Origin: Singulisphaera sp. GP187
GTDB taxonomy: Bacteria; Pseudomonadota; Gammaproteobacteria; Burkholderiales; Burkholderiaceae_C
Assembly: GCA_943327965.2 (NCBI GenBank)
Contig: CALPYQ020000134.1
Location: 1-5,498 of the forward strand
Length of the DNA stretch: 5,498 bases
Direction of reading: 5' to 3'
In this document: positions 1 to 5,498 of the stretch, piece by piece
How the letters are laid out: every line of letters starts with the position of its first letter
How positions within the stretch are numbered: position 1 is the first letter of the stretch
Position numbers and translations under genes: made by a program
The notes under the pieces: generated by a model
Databases searched by the model: none
The model's input: the letters and a program-made list of their open reading frames with translations, nothing else
What the model was told of the DNA's origin: nothing

Positions 1-419
1 AATTGATTCAGTGTGGACCCAAGGGCACCCGAATCACTGGCCAAACGCACGGCTTCTTTCATCTGACCCAAAATTTGAGACTCACCCAAGACCATCGAGT
101 CAAGCCCACTGGCCACTCTAAAAGCGTGACGCGCCGATGCATCCCCTTCGAAACGGTAAGTGTGGGAAGCCAGCACGTCCACTTGCGTCTTGCCAGTATC
201 TGCCAACCAGCTCAAAGTTTGTGGAATTTGGACTTGATCACCCGCGCAGTAAATTTCTGTTCGATTGCAGGTGGACAGAATGGCCACTTCTTTATGCGTC
301 GTAAAACTTTGACGCAAACCCCTCAAGGACTGCTCCAATCTTTCGGACGCAAACGCAAACCGTTCACGCAAATCAATTGGCGCAGTTTTGTGATTCAGCC
401 CTAAGGTCCAAACAGCCAT
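1..419 (-). CDS. hemA: Glutamyl-tRNA reductase, N-terminal part (cut by window edge)
   Basis: HemA reduces glutamyl-tRNA(Glu) with NADPH to glutamate-1-semialdehyde, the first committed step of C5-pathway tetrapyrrole synthesis in the cytoplasm. Reading leftwards from the ATG at 419-417 gives 139 codons with no stop. The start reads MAVWTLGLNHKTAPIDLRER. The catalytic Cys51 lies in STCNRTE (residues 49-55), His98 is the expected conserved histidine, and the family signature GLDSMVLGESQILGQ spans 105-119. This covers most of the N-terminal catalytic domain. The NADPH-binding and dimerisation domains, of a usual total near 420 residues, lie outside the window. The ATG follows the dxs TAA stop with no gap, so co-transcription and translational coupling with dxs are likely. 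Identity is firm from the motifs. Whether this is the only hemA of the genome or a photosynthesis-dedicated second copy cannot be seen here. Confidence 0.95.
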   Translation of the reverse strand, partial: MAVWTLGLNHKTAPIDLRERFAFASERLEQSLRGLRQSFTTHKEVAILSTCNRTEIYCAGDQVQIPQTLSWLADTGKTQVDVLASHTYRFEGDASARHAFRVASGLDSMVLGESQILGQMKEAVRLASDSGALGSTLNQ

Positions 420-2306
420 TTAACCCACCGCCCTCAAAATGGGAGATGCCTTCAAATCGGGCCAATATTCTTCAATTCGTTTTTGAATGCCTGGTGCTGT
501 CAACCCATATTGCTGCATCAACTTTTGCGGGTCGCCATGCTCAGTAAATTCGTCTTCAAAGCCAATCGCCAACACGGGCATTGCGATCCCCATGTCTTGC
601 AAGGCTTCCATGACGGCAGAACCTGCACCGCCCTTTCGAGTGGCATCCTCTAAGGTCACCAATCGATCGTGTGACTGCGTGATTTGTTTCAGCATGTCGA
701 CATCGAGTGGCTTGGCCCAACGCATGTTGACCACGGTTGCATTCAGGGACTCTGCGACTTTGAGCGCTTCATACAGAAGTGGGCCAAATGCAAGCAATGC
801 CACGCTATGACCTTGTCGCCTAATTTCAGCTTTGCCAAATGGCAAGGTTTGTAAATCTGTTCCCACTTGCGCACCCACGCCAGCACCCCGAGGGTAACGC
901 ACAGTGACCGCATGGTCCTGATGGAAGGCCGTACTGAGCAACTGTCGACATTCCGCTTCATCTGCAGGACATGCAATGCTCATGTTGGGAATACACCGCG
1001 TGAAAGCAATGTCGTACATACCGGCGTGAGTGGGGCCATCTGCGCCAACCAAACCAGCCCGGTCCAAAGCAAATACCACTGGCAAGTTTTGCAAAGCCAC
1101 ATCGTGAATCAATTGGTCGTAGGCACGTTGCAAAAATGTGGAATAAATGGCCACCACAGGCTTTAAACCTTCGCAAGCGATACCAGCGGCAAAGGTCACA
1201 GCGTGTTGTTCTGCGATGCCCACATCGTGATAGCGTTCTGGAAATTGTTGGCTAAATTTCACCATGCCTGACCCTTCACGCATGGCCGGGGTGATGGCAA
1301 CCAAGCGCTCATCTTGGGCAGCCATGTCACAGAGCCATTGGCCAAAAATTTGGGTGAATGTTGGCTTGGCTGGCACAGTTGAGGCAACATTCACAATGCC
1401 AACAGCGGGATCAAATTTACCGGGGCCGTGATAGACGACAGGATCAGCTTCTGCTCTTGCGTAGCCCTTGCCTTTGCGCGTGACCACATGCAAAAACTGC
1501 GGGCCTGGCTTGTGATAAAGGTCTTGCAAGGTGTCGACCATCGCACCCACATCGTGACCATCCACGGGGCCTGTGTACGCAAAGCCCAGATTTTCAAACA
1601 TGGTTTGAGGTTGGATAAAGCTTTGCGTTTGCTGCTCAATCATTTGTGCCAGTGCGTACAAAGGCGGTGCGTTTTTCAGAACTTGTTTGCCCATTTTTCT
1701 AGCATCGGCATAGAACCTTCCGCTCATCAACTCATGCAAATAATGGTTCAAGGCGCCTACAGGTGGGCTAATCGACATGTCGTTGTCGTTCAAGATCACG
1801 AGCAAGTTGCAATCACTTGCGCCAGCATTGTTCAAGGCCTCATAGGCCATGCCTGCTGTGAGTGCACCGTCGCCAATGATGGCCACCGCTTTGCGTTGGC
1901 TGCCCATTTGTTTGGCCGCCATGGCCATGCCAAAAGCGGCAGAGATGCTGGTGGAGGAATGCGCCGTGCCAAATGCGTCGTAAATACTCTCTTCACGCCG
2001 AGGAAATCCGCTCAAACCACCCAATTGGCGCATGCTGGCCATTTGACTGTTGCGGCCAGTCAACATTTTGTGGGGATAGGTTTGATGGCCCACATCCCAA
2101 ACCAAACGGTCTTCTGGGGTGTTGAAAACGTAATGCAGTGCGATCGTCAGCTCGACCGTGCCCAAATTGGAACTAAAGTGCCCGCCAGTTTGCGAGACGG
2201 ACTGAATCAAACGCTCACGTAACTCTGCGGCCAAAGGGAGCAAGTTATCACGGGAGAGTTTTCTAAGCTGTTCTGGGGACTGAATCCAATCAAGCAGGGC
2301 ACTCAT
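420..2306 (-). CDS. dxs: 1-deoxy-D-xylulose-5-phosphate synthase
   Basis: Dxs condenses pyruvate and glyceraldehyde-3-phosphate, using thiamine diphosphate, to 1-deoxy-D-xylulose 5-phosphate, the entry step of the MEP isoprenoid pathway. The 628-residue product has the normal length. Visible motifs in order: GGHFSSNLG with His43; DVGHQ 71-75; the ThDP/Mg2+ site GDGALTAG starting at 145 and ending in NDND 173-176 (Asp146, Asn175); DVGIAEQH 361-368 with catalytic Glu366; [11 protein letters not shown] 388-398; and [15 protein letters not shown] 415-429 with His427. A C-terminal transketolase-type domain follows, ending near EHG and IEEYWP. The ATG at 2306 was chosen because GAGG stands 6 nt upstream. 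An in-frame TTG at 2318 would overlap that site. The gene diverges from bchI and abuts hemA. In a photosynthesis cluster its likely role is supplying precursor for carotenoids and the bacteriochlorophyll tail. All key residues are present and there is no sign of decay. A second, housekeeping dxs elsewhere in the genome is possible. Confidence 0.98.
   Translation of the reverse strand: MSALLDWIQSPEQLRKLSRDNLLPLAAELRERLIQSVSQTGGHFSSNLGTVELTIALHYVFNTPEDRLVWDVGHQTYPHKMLTGRNSQMASMRQLGGLSGFPRREESIYDAFGTAHSSTSISAAFGMAMAAKQMGSQRKAVAIIGDGALTAGMAYEALNNAGASDCNLLVILNDNDMSISPPVGALNHYLHELMSGRFYADARKMGKQVLKNAPPLYALAQMIEQQTQSFIQPQTMFENLGFAYTGPVDGHDVGAMVDTLQDLYHKPGPQFLHVVTRKGKGYARAEADPVVYHGPGKFDPAVGIVNVASTVPAKPTFTQIFGQWLCDMAAQDERLVAITPAMREGSGMVKFSQQFPERYHDVGIAEQHAVTFAAGIACEGLKPVVAIYSTFLQRAYDQLIHDVALQNLPVVFALDRAGLVGADGPTHAGMYDIAFTRCIPNMSIACPADEAECRQLLSTAFHQDHAVTVRYPRGAGVGAQVGTDLQTLPFGKAEIRRQGHSVALLAFGPLLYEALKVAESLNATVVNMRWAKPLDVDMLKQITQSHDRLVTLEDATRKGGAGSAVMEALQDMGIAMPVLAIGFEDEFTEHGDPQKLMQQYGLTAPGIQKRIEEYWPDLKASPILRAVG
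425..429 (-). promoter_or_regulatory. Candidate ribosome binding site of hemA, inside the end of dxs
   Basis: On the minus strand GGTGG (429 to 425) lies 5 nt before the hemA ATG. A second purine stretch, GAGG, lies at 435-432, 12 nt before it. Both are within the last codons of dxs. GGTGG has the better spacing but is a weak anti-SD match, which fits a gene that relies partly on coupling to dxs translation. Confidence 0.35.
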
Positions 2307-2312
2307 TTTTTG

Positions 2313-2316
2313 CCTC
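2313..2316 (-). promoter_or_regulatory. Ribosome binding site of dxs
   Basis: GAGG read on the minus strand lies 6 nt before the ATG at 2306, an ideal spacing. It decides the start: the in-frame TTG at 2318 overlaps this site and has none of its own. Confidence 0.75.
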
Positions 2317-2336
2317 AATGTCTGTTATAGGTGGAT

Positions 2337-2364
2337 AATTTAACTGGATTTGACAAAACGTCAA
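2337..2364 (-). promoter_or_regulatory. Candidate sigma-70 promoter for dxs-hemA
   Basis: On the minus strand a -35 of TTGACG (2364-2359, 5 of 6 to consensus) is followed after 16 nt by TAAATT (2342-2337, 4 of 6) as a -10. This would start transcription near 2330 and give a leader of about 24 nt containing the GAGG site. Another -10-like hexamer, TATAAC (2329-2324), lacks a well placed -35. Confidence 0.35.
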
Positions 2365-2372
2365 GTTAAATT
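2337..2372. repeat. Bulged inverted repeat between dxs and bchI
   Basis: AATTTAAC (2337-2344) pairs perfectly with GTTAAATT (2365-2372). Inside it TTGAC (2350-2354) pairs with GTCAA (2360-2364). The two stems are separated by a 5-nt bulge (TGGAT, 2345-2349) on one side only and closed by the loop AAAAC. Together there are 13 matched base pairs in 36 bp. There is no T-tract and the site lies upstream of both genes, so it is more likely an operator or cruciform-prone site than a terminator. Confidence 0.6.
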
Positions 2373-2376
2373 GACA
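2359..2376. promoter_or_regulatory. Near-consensus PpsR/CrtJ-type operator
   Basis: The site reads CGTC-N10-GACA, one base off the TGTC-N10-GACA form of the TGT-N12-ACA motif bound by PpsR/CrtJ, the redox/light regulator of proteobacterial photosynthesis genes. Its core GTCAA-N6-TTGAC (2360-2375) is a palindrome centred on TTAA, with one mismatched pair. It overlaps the candidate dxs -35 element and lies 20 bp upstream of the candidate bchI -35. Assignment to PpsR is inference. The palindrome itself is seen directly. Confidence 0.45.
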
Positions 2377-2404
2377 CTTAAGCCAAGTTTTTAAGTTGAC
2401 ACTT
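2366..2404 (+). repeat. Two direct repeats TTAARTTGACACTT
   Basis: The copies at 2366-2379 and 2391-2404 match at 13 of 14 bases (A or G at the fifth position) and start 25 bp apart. A third, inverted copy of the core TTAANTTGAC is read on the minus strand at 2369-2360. Repeated half-sites like these suggest cooperative binding by one regulator. Confidence 0.6.
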
Positions 2405-2425
2405 TGTCATTCAGCCCGTTTTAAC
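2396..2425 (+). promoter_or_regulatory. Candidate sigma-70 promoter for bchIDO
   Basis: A perfect -35 TTGACA (2396-2401) is followed after 18 nt by TTTAAC (2420-2425), a weak -10 with 4 of 6 matches that lacks the two best conserved bases. The start point would fall near 2432, leaving almost no leader before bchI. The -35 is inside the second direct repeat and the left arm of the hairpin at 2397-2409, so a repressor or activator bound there would act on it. Confidence 0.3.
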
Positions 2426-2441
2426 CAGAATTGTGAATGCG

Positions 2442-3503
2442 ATGTCTTTGACCTTTCCCTTCTCAGCCATTGTTGGCCAAGACGATATGAAAATGGCCAT
2501 CATGCTGACGGCCGTCGACCCCAGCATTGGGGGCGTTTTGGTATTCGGTGATCGTGGTACCGGCAAATCGACCGCTGTCAGGGCCTTGGCTGCGCTGCTA
2601 CCAAAAATGCGCGCGGTGGTGGGCTGCCCCTATGGCTGCGACCCCGAAAATGCCAAGTGTCCAGATTGCTTGGCCAAAGCCACAGCGGGCGCTAAAGCGG
2701 GCACAAGCTCAAAAAAAACCAGTCATTTGGTCTCGGTCCCTGTCGTCGATTTACCCTTGGGTGCCACTGAAGACCGAGTCGTGGGCGCCCTCGACTTAGA
2801 GCGCGCCTTGTCTCAAGGTGTCAAAGCCTTTGAACCTGGGCTATTGGCGCGGGCCAACCGCGGGTATTTGTACATCGATGAGGTTAATTTACTGGAAGAT
2901 CATTTGGTCGACCTGCTCATTGACGTGGCCGCCTCAGGCGAAAACGTCGTAGAACGAGAGGGCTTGAGCGTTCGCCACCCCGCTCGCTTTGTACTGATTG
3001 GCAGCGGCAACCCCGAGGAAGGTGAGCTGAGACCTCAGTTGCTGGACCGCTTTGGCTTGTCAGTAGAAGTTAAAACGCCTGACACGCTGGCCCAGCGCGT
3101 GGAAGTGGTCAAGCGGCGAGACGCTTTTGAGCAAAGCCCACAAGCATTTACCGATCATTGGAAAAAAGAAGACGATCGCGTCAGGCGCAGCATTGTGGCT
3201 GCCCGAAAACGTCTGCCAGACGTGGTCATTCCCGATGAAGCGAGAGAATTTGCCGCACAACTTTGTATGAGCTTAGGCACCGACGGCTTGCGCGGCGATT
3301 TGACATTGGTGCGTGCAGCTCGGGCTGAGGCCGCGTTGCAAGGGGCATCACAGATTGAGCTTAAGCACCTGATCAGGGTGGCACCGTCTGCACTTCGACA
3401 TCGGCTGCGCCGCAATCCTCTAGACGATTCGGGCTCCTCGACTCGCGTTGAAAGGGCTTTGGCAGAGCTGTCGGCACCAAAGCCTGAATCACTCAATAGT
3501 TAA
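2442..3503 (+). CDS. bchI: Magnesium chelatase ATPase subunit I
   Basis: BchI is the AAA+ ATPase that, assembled in rings with BchD, drives insertion of Mg2+ into protoporphyrin IX on the BchH subunit, the branch point from haem to bacteriochlorophyll. The 353-residue protein is close to the usual 340-350. It opens with PFSAIVGQ (6-13). Then come Walker A GDRGTGKST (36-44), Walker B YLYIDEVNLL (142-151), the sensor/arginine-finger region GSGNPEEGELRPQLLDRFG (187-205), and the sensor-2 helix TDGLRGDLTLVRAARAEA (280-297). A BchI-type insertion after the first helix holds Cys62, Cys66, Cys73 and Cys76 and a lysine/serine-rich stretch near 84-94. Neither the ATG at 2442 nor the GTG at 2433 (three residues longer) has a clear ribosome binding site. 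ATG was preferred because it is the commoner start codon. It is first in an apparent bchI-bchD-bchO operon, 26 nt before bchD. The stop is TAA. Confidence 0.97.
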   Translation: MSLTFPFSAIVGQDDMKMAIMLTAVDPSIGGVLVFGDRGTGKSTAVRALAALLPKMRAVVGCPYGCDPENAKCPDCLAKATAGAKAGTSSKKTSHLVSVPVVDLPLGATEDRVVGALDLERALSQGVKAFEPGLLARANRGYLYIDEVNLLEDHLVDLLIDVAASGENVVEREGLSVRHPARFVLIGSGNPEEGELRPQLLDRFGLSVEVKTPDTLAQRVEVVKRRDAFEQSPQAFTDHWKKEDDRVRRSIVAARKRLPDVVIPDEAREFAAQLCMSLGTDGLRGDLTLVRAARAEAALQGASQIELKHLIRVAPSALRHRLRRNPLDDSGSSTRVERALAELSAPKPESLNS

Positions 3504-3529
3504 TCGGCCAAGGCTCTCGTACACAACTT

Positions 3530-5350
3530 ATGCAAGGCGACGCAGCAACCATTGCCGCACTTTTTGCAGTCGACCCCGTGGGTTTGGGCGGTGTGGCGCT
3601 TCGCTCCCCTGCCTGCGATAACCGCGACCAGTGGCTAAGCCTTTTAAAAAACCTGTTGCCATCCGATACGCCCTTAAGGCGAGTGCCACTGAACATCAAT
3701 GACACCGCCTTGTTGGGTGGCTTAGACCTTGGCGCAACCCTGCAAGCGGGCAAGCCCATCGCCCTCAAAGGTTTACTGTCGCAAGCCCATGGCGGAATAT
3801 TGATTTTGGCCATGGCAGAGCGCATGAGCTTGTCCGCCGCGGCTCGCTTTGGCAATGTGCTCGACACAGGTAAAGTCGCACTTCAACGTGACGGCTTGGA
3901 CACATCACTGGAAGCAAGCTTGGGCCTGGTGGCCTTAGACGAAGGCGCCAATGACGACGAGCAAATGCCAGCAAGTCTGGCTGATCGGCTCGCGTTCAGA
4001 TTGCTCATGGGCACTCAAGACGAAGAGGAAGAAGGGCCCGAGTGGACCGCCCAAGAAGTGTTGAATGCCCGTCAGTGCTTGTCGCAAGTGACGATGGACG
4101 AAGAAGCTGTGAAAGCGCTTTGTGCCGCAGCCTTGGCGCTGGGCATTGACTCGCTCCGCGCCAGCGTGTTTGCGGTTCGCGTGGCGCGTGCCGCGGCTGC
4201 GCTGGTAGGCAGCAACACCGTCGAAGAGGAACACATTGGCGTTGCAGCCCGATTGGTGCTTGCGCCTCGGGCAACCAGACTGCCGCCGCAAGCATCGGAA
4301 GAGCCCCAAGAGAATGAGGCTGAGAACATGTCTTCTGATGCTGAAGCGCCCCCGCCTGAACCACCCTCCCCCGACAATCAAAATGCCGTCAGTGAGGATG
4401 AGCGCAACTCAGACGGCGAGCAAGAAGAGCCGCAAGATGAGGACCCCGGTCTTCCCGAAAATTTGGCCGAACTCGTTCTAGAGGCTGCTCAAGCCGCCAT
4501 TCCTGAAGGCCTCTTGGCCAGTTTGAAATTGGGACAGAAACTGCGTGCCAAAACGGCCACGGCTGGCAGTGCAGGCGCCCTGCAAAAAAATGCATTGCGT
4601 GGCCGACCCGTTGGCGCGCGCAAAGGCGAGCCACGGGCAGGGCAACGCATCAATGTGCTTGAAACACTGAGGGCTGCTGCGCCTTGGCAAAGAATAAGGC
4701 AGCGTCAGTTGGCACCAACAGTTGGTCAAAAACAACGCATTGTGGTGCGCAAAGAAGACTTCCATGTCACGCGCTTTAGACAATTGGGGCAGACCACCAC
4801 TGTGTTTGTGGTCGATGCTTCTGGCTCCTCGGCGTTGAACCGTTTGGCCGAAGCCAAGGGCGCTGTAGAACTTTTATTGGCAGACTGCTATGTCAGGCGC
4901 GACAGTGTGGCGGTACTCGCCTTCAGGGGACAAACTGCTGAGTTAATTCTGCCACCGACACGCTCTTTGGCGCGTGCCAAAAGAAGCTTGGCGGGCTTGC
5001 CTGGCGGCGGTGGCACGCCCTTGGCAAATGCCATTGACGTATCCATGCGCTTGGCTGATCAACTGAGGAAAAAGGGTGAAACACCCATTGTGGTTTTGCT
5101 CACCGACGGCAAGGGCAACATTGCACGCGATGGAAAGCCGGGTCGCGCGCAAGCTGCCACGGATGCCTTGGCCGCTGCAGCAGAAATGCGCTTAATGGGC
5201 TTGAGTACTTTGCTGGTAGACACCTCGCCGCAAGCACAAGATGCCGCCAAAAATTTGGCGCAAGCGATGGGGGCGCAATATTTGGCCTTGCCCTATGCGG
5301 GCGCCAACACATTGAACCAAGCAGTTCGCGCTGTTGCGGGCCGATCTTGA
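3530..5350 (+). CDS. bchD: Magnesium chelatase subunit D
   Basis: BchD is the non-ATPase AAA+ partner of BchI and links the ATPase ring to the chelating subunit BchH. The 606-residue product has three parts. The AAA+-like N-terminus (about 6-250; ALFAVDPVGLGGVALR at 10-25, LILAMAERMS at 91-100) has no P-loop and no acidic Walker B pair, as is normal for BchD. A proline- and acid-rich linker covers about 255-308. The C-terminal integrin-I/VWA domain begins about 420. The metal site (MIDAS) is intact: DASGSS 429-434, Thr496 in GGGGTP, and Asp526 in LLTDGKGN. The segment VLETLRAAAPWQ (376-387) before the VWA domain is typical of the family. Length is at the upper side of the family, mostly owing to the linker. 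ATG 3530 is the only usable start, since an in-frame TAG lies at 3497 with no other start between. AAGG at 3510 is too distant to be a good ribosome site, so coupling to bchI is possible. Confidence 0.97.
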   Translation: MQGDAATIAALFAVDPVGLGGVALRSPACDNRDQWLSLLKNLLPSDTPLRRVPLNINDTALLGGLDLGATLQAGKPIALKGLLSQAHGGILILAMAERMSLSAAARFGNVLDTGKVALQRDGLDTSLEASLGLVALDEGANDDEQMPASLADRLAFRLLMGTQDEEEEGPEWTAQEVLNARQCLSQVTMDEEAVKALCAAALALGIDSLRASVFAVRVARAAAALVGSNTVEEEHIGVAARLVLAPRATRLPPQASEEPQENEAENMSSDAEAPPPEPPSPDNQNAVSEDERNSDGEQEEPQDEDPGLPENLAELVLEAAQAAIPEGLLASLKLGQKLRAKTATAGSAGALQKNALRGRPVGARKGEPRAGQRINVLETLRAAAPWQRIRQRQLAPTVGQKQRIVVRKEDFHVTRFRQLGQTTTVFVVDASGSSALNRLAEAKGAVELLLADCYVRRDSVAVLAFRGQTAELILPPTRSLARAKRSLAGLPGGGGTPLANAIDVSMRLADQLRKKGETPIVVLLTDGKGNIARDGKPGRAQAATDALAAAAEMRLMGLSTLLVDTSPQAQDAAKNLAQAMGAQYLALPYAGANTLNQAVRAVAGRS

Positions 5351-5363
5351 AAAGAAGAACAAT

Positions 5364-5498
5364 GTGACCCCAAGGCAAACTTTAAATTGGGACACAGAGG
5401 GTGGCCAGTGGCCTCTGCGTCATCTTTCAAGCTTTGTTGAAACACCCAGACTGCGCTGGCATGTGCAGTTAGCGCAGCACCCCGACCCAAAAGCTTCC
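5364..5498 (+). CDS. bchO: BchO, magnesium chelatase-associated alpha/beta hydrolase, N-terminal part (cut by window edge)
   Basis: Forty-five codons are present, open to the edge. The stretch NWDTEGGQWPLRHLSSFVET (8-27) followed by RLRWHVQ (29-35) matches the start of BchO as I know it (NWD.EG..WP.R..S.FVE....RWHVQ). BchO proteins are alpha/beta-hydrolase-fold proteins encoded after bchD in proteobacterial photosynthesis clusters and are annotated as magnesium chelatase accessory proteins. Their reaction is not established. The lipase-like HG motif and catalytic triad lie beyond the window. The start is taken as GTG at 5364, with a purine-rich AAGAAG 6 nt before it and no in-frame ATG nearby. 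The gap to bchD is 13 nt, consistent with one operon. An out-of-frame ATG-TGA at 5362-5367 overlaps the start. Confidence 0.85.
   Translation, partial: MTPRQTLNWDTEGGQWPLRHLSSFVETPRLRWHVQLAQHPDPKAS

Larger units (their letters stand above)
2307..2441. promoter_or_regulatory. Divergent dxs / bchI control region
   Basis: This 135-bp spacer separates two divergent units and must hold both promoters. By hand count 2319-2432 is about one third GC, much lower than the flanking genes. It contains three forward TTGACA hexamers (2350, 2371, 2396), two GTCAA-type inverted repeats, a long bulged inverted repeat and a short hairpin, each listed separately. No ORF or RNA gene is seen in it. That it is a regulatory region is near certain from the gene layout. 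Which protein binds it is inference. Confidence 0.8.

Noticed and set aside
3..404. A 133-codon open frame on the plus strand at the left edge
   Set aside because: It is antisense to hemA, whose signature motifs are clear on the minus strand. The plus-strand product has no family features.
1428..2222. A 264-codon open frame on the plus strand, antisense to dxs
   Set aside because: It lies wholly within a well-supported dxs with all catalytic motifs. Its predicted protein is rich in His, Cys and Gln with no recognisable domain, as expected for a shadow frame.
2307..2318. A TTG start at 2318 giving a Dxs four residues longer
   Set aside because: It would place the start codon on top of the GAGG ribosome site that is ideally spaced for the ATG at 2306.
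2350..2364. FNR/FixK-type box (TTGAC...GTCAA)
   Set aside because: The spacer is 5 nt. FNR/CRP-family boxes of this type need 4 nt between the half-sites, so the match is formally wrong.
2337..2372. Intrinsic terminator in the dxs-bchI spacer
   Set aside because: The stem is AT-rich, has no following T-tract, and lies upstream of both divergent genes, where nothing needs terminating.
2711..2718. Run of eight A in bchI as a programmed frameshift site
   Set aside because: The frame is intact across it and the protein downstream is a full normal BchI. No stimulatory structure or meaningful alternative product is seen.
3504..3529. Separate promoter or terminator between bchI and bchD
   Set aside because: The gap is only 26 nt, with no hairpin or -10/-35 pattern. 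An operon is the simpler reading.

Overview
The window is a piece of a bacterial photosynthesis gene cluster. Two divergent transcription units meet at a short AT-rich control region (about 2307-2441). On the minus strand are dxs (1-deoxy-D-xylulose-5-phosphate synthase) and, directly after it, the start of hemA (glutamyl-tRNA reductase), which runs off the left edge. On the plus strand are bchI and bchD, the two AAA+ subunits of magnesium chelatase, followed by the first 45 codons of bchO, which runs off the right edge. The window is coding almost end to end. I see no tRNA, rRNA, CRISPR array, insertion sequence or convincing terminator.

Organism (inference): a bacteriochlorophyll-making proteobacterium, most likely a betaproteobacterium of the order Burkholderiales (Limnohabitans/Rhodoferax/Rubrivivax-like), either aerobic anoxygenic or purple phototrophic. 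Three things point this way: the bchI-bchD-bchO order typical of proteobacterial clusters, a C5-pathway HemA rather than the 5-aminolevulinate synthase used by alphaproteobacterial phototrophs, and the start of HemA (MAVWTLG..H.TAP.DLRERFAF), which resembles Burkholderiales sequences. I cannot fix the genus without a search.

The genes act together. HemA makes glutamate-1-semialdehyde, which leads to 5-aminolevulinate and then protoporphyrin IX. BchI and BchD, with BchH (not in this window), insert Mg2+ into protoporphyrin IX and commit it to bacteriochlorophyll. Dxs feeds the isoprenoid pathway that supplies the geranylgeranyl/phytyl tail and the carotenoids. BchO is a cluster-conserved alpha/beta-hydrolase-like accessory protein. 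One intergenic region therefore faces both the precursor-supply genes and the first committed step of bacteriochlorophyll synthesis.

The least explained part is that intergenic region. It is about one third GC and carries several copies of TTAA-N-TTGAC in both orientations, a bulged 36-bp inverted repeat, a site one base short of the PpsR/CrtJ consensus (TGT-N12-ACA), and a small perfect hairpin next to bchI. These overlap plausible -35 elements of both promoters, which suggests a shared operator. I found no evidence of a wholly new system; the genes themselves are orthodox.
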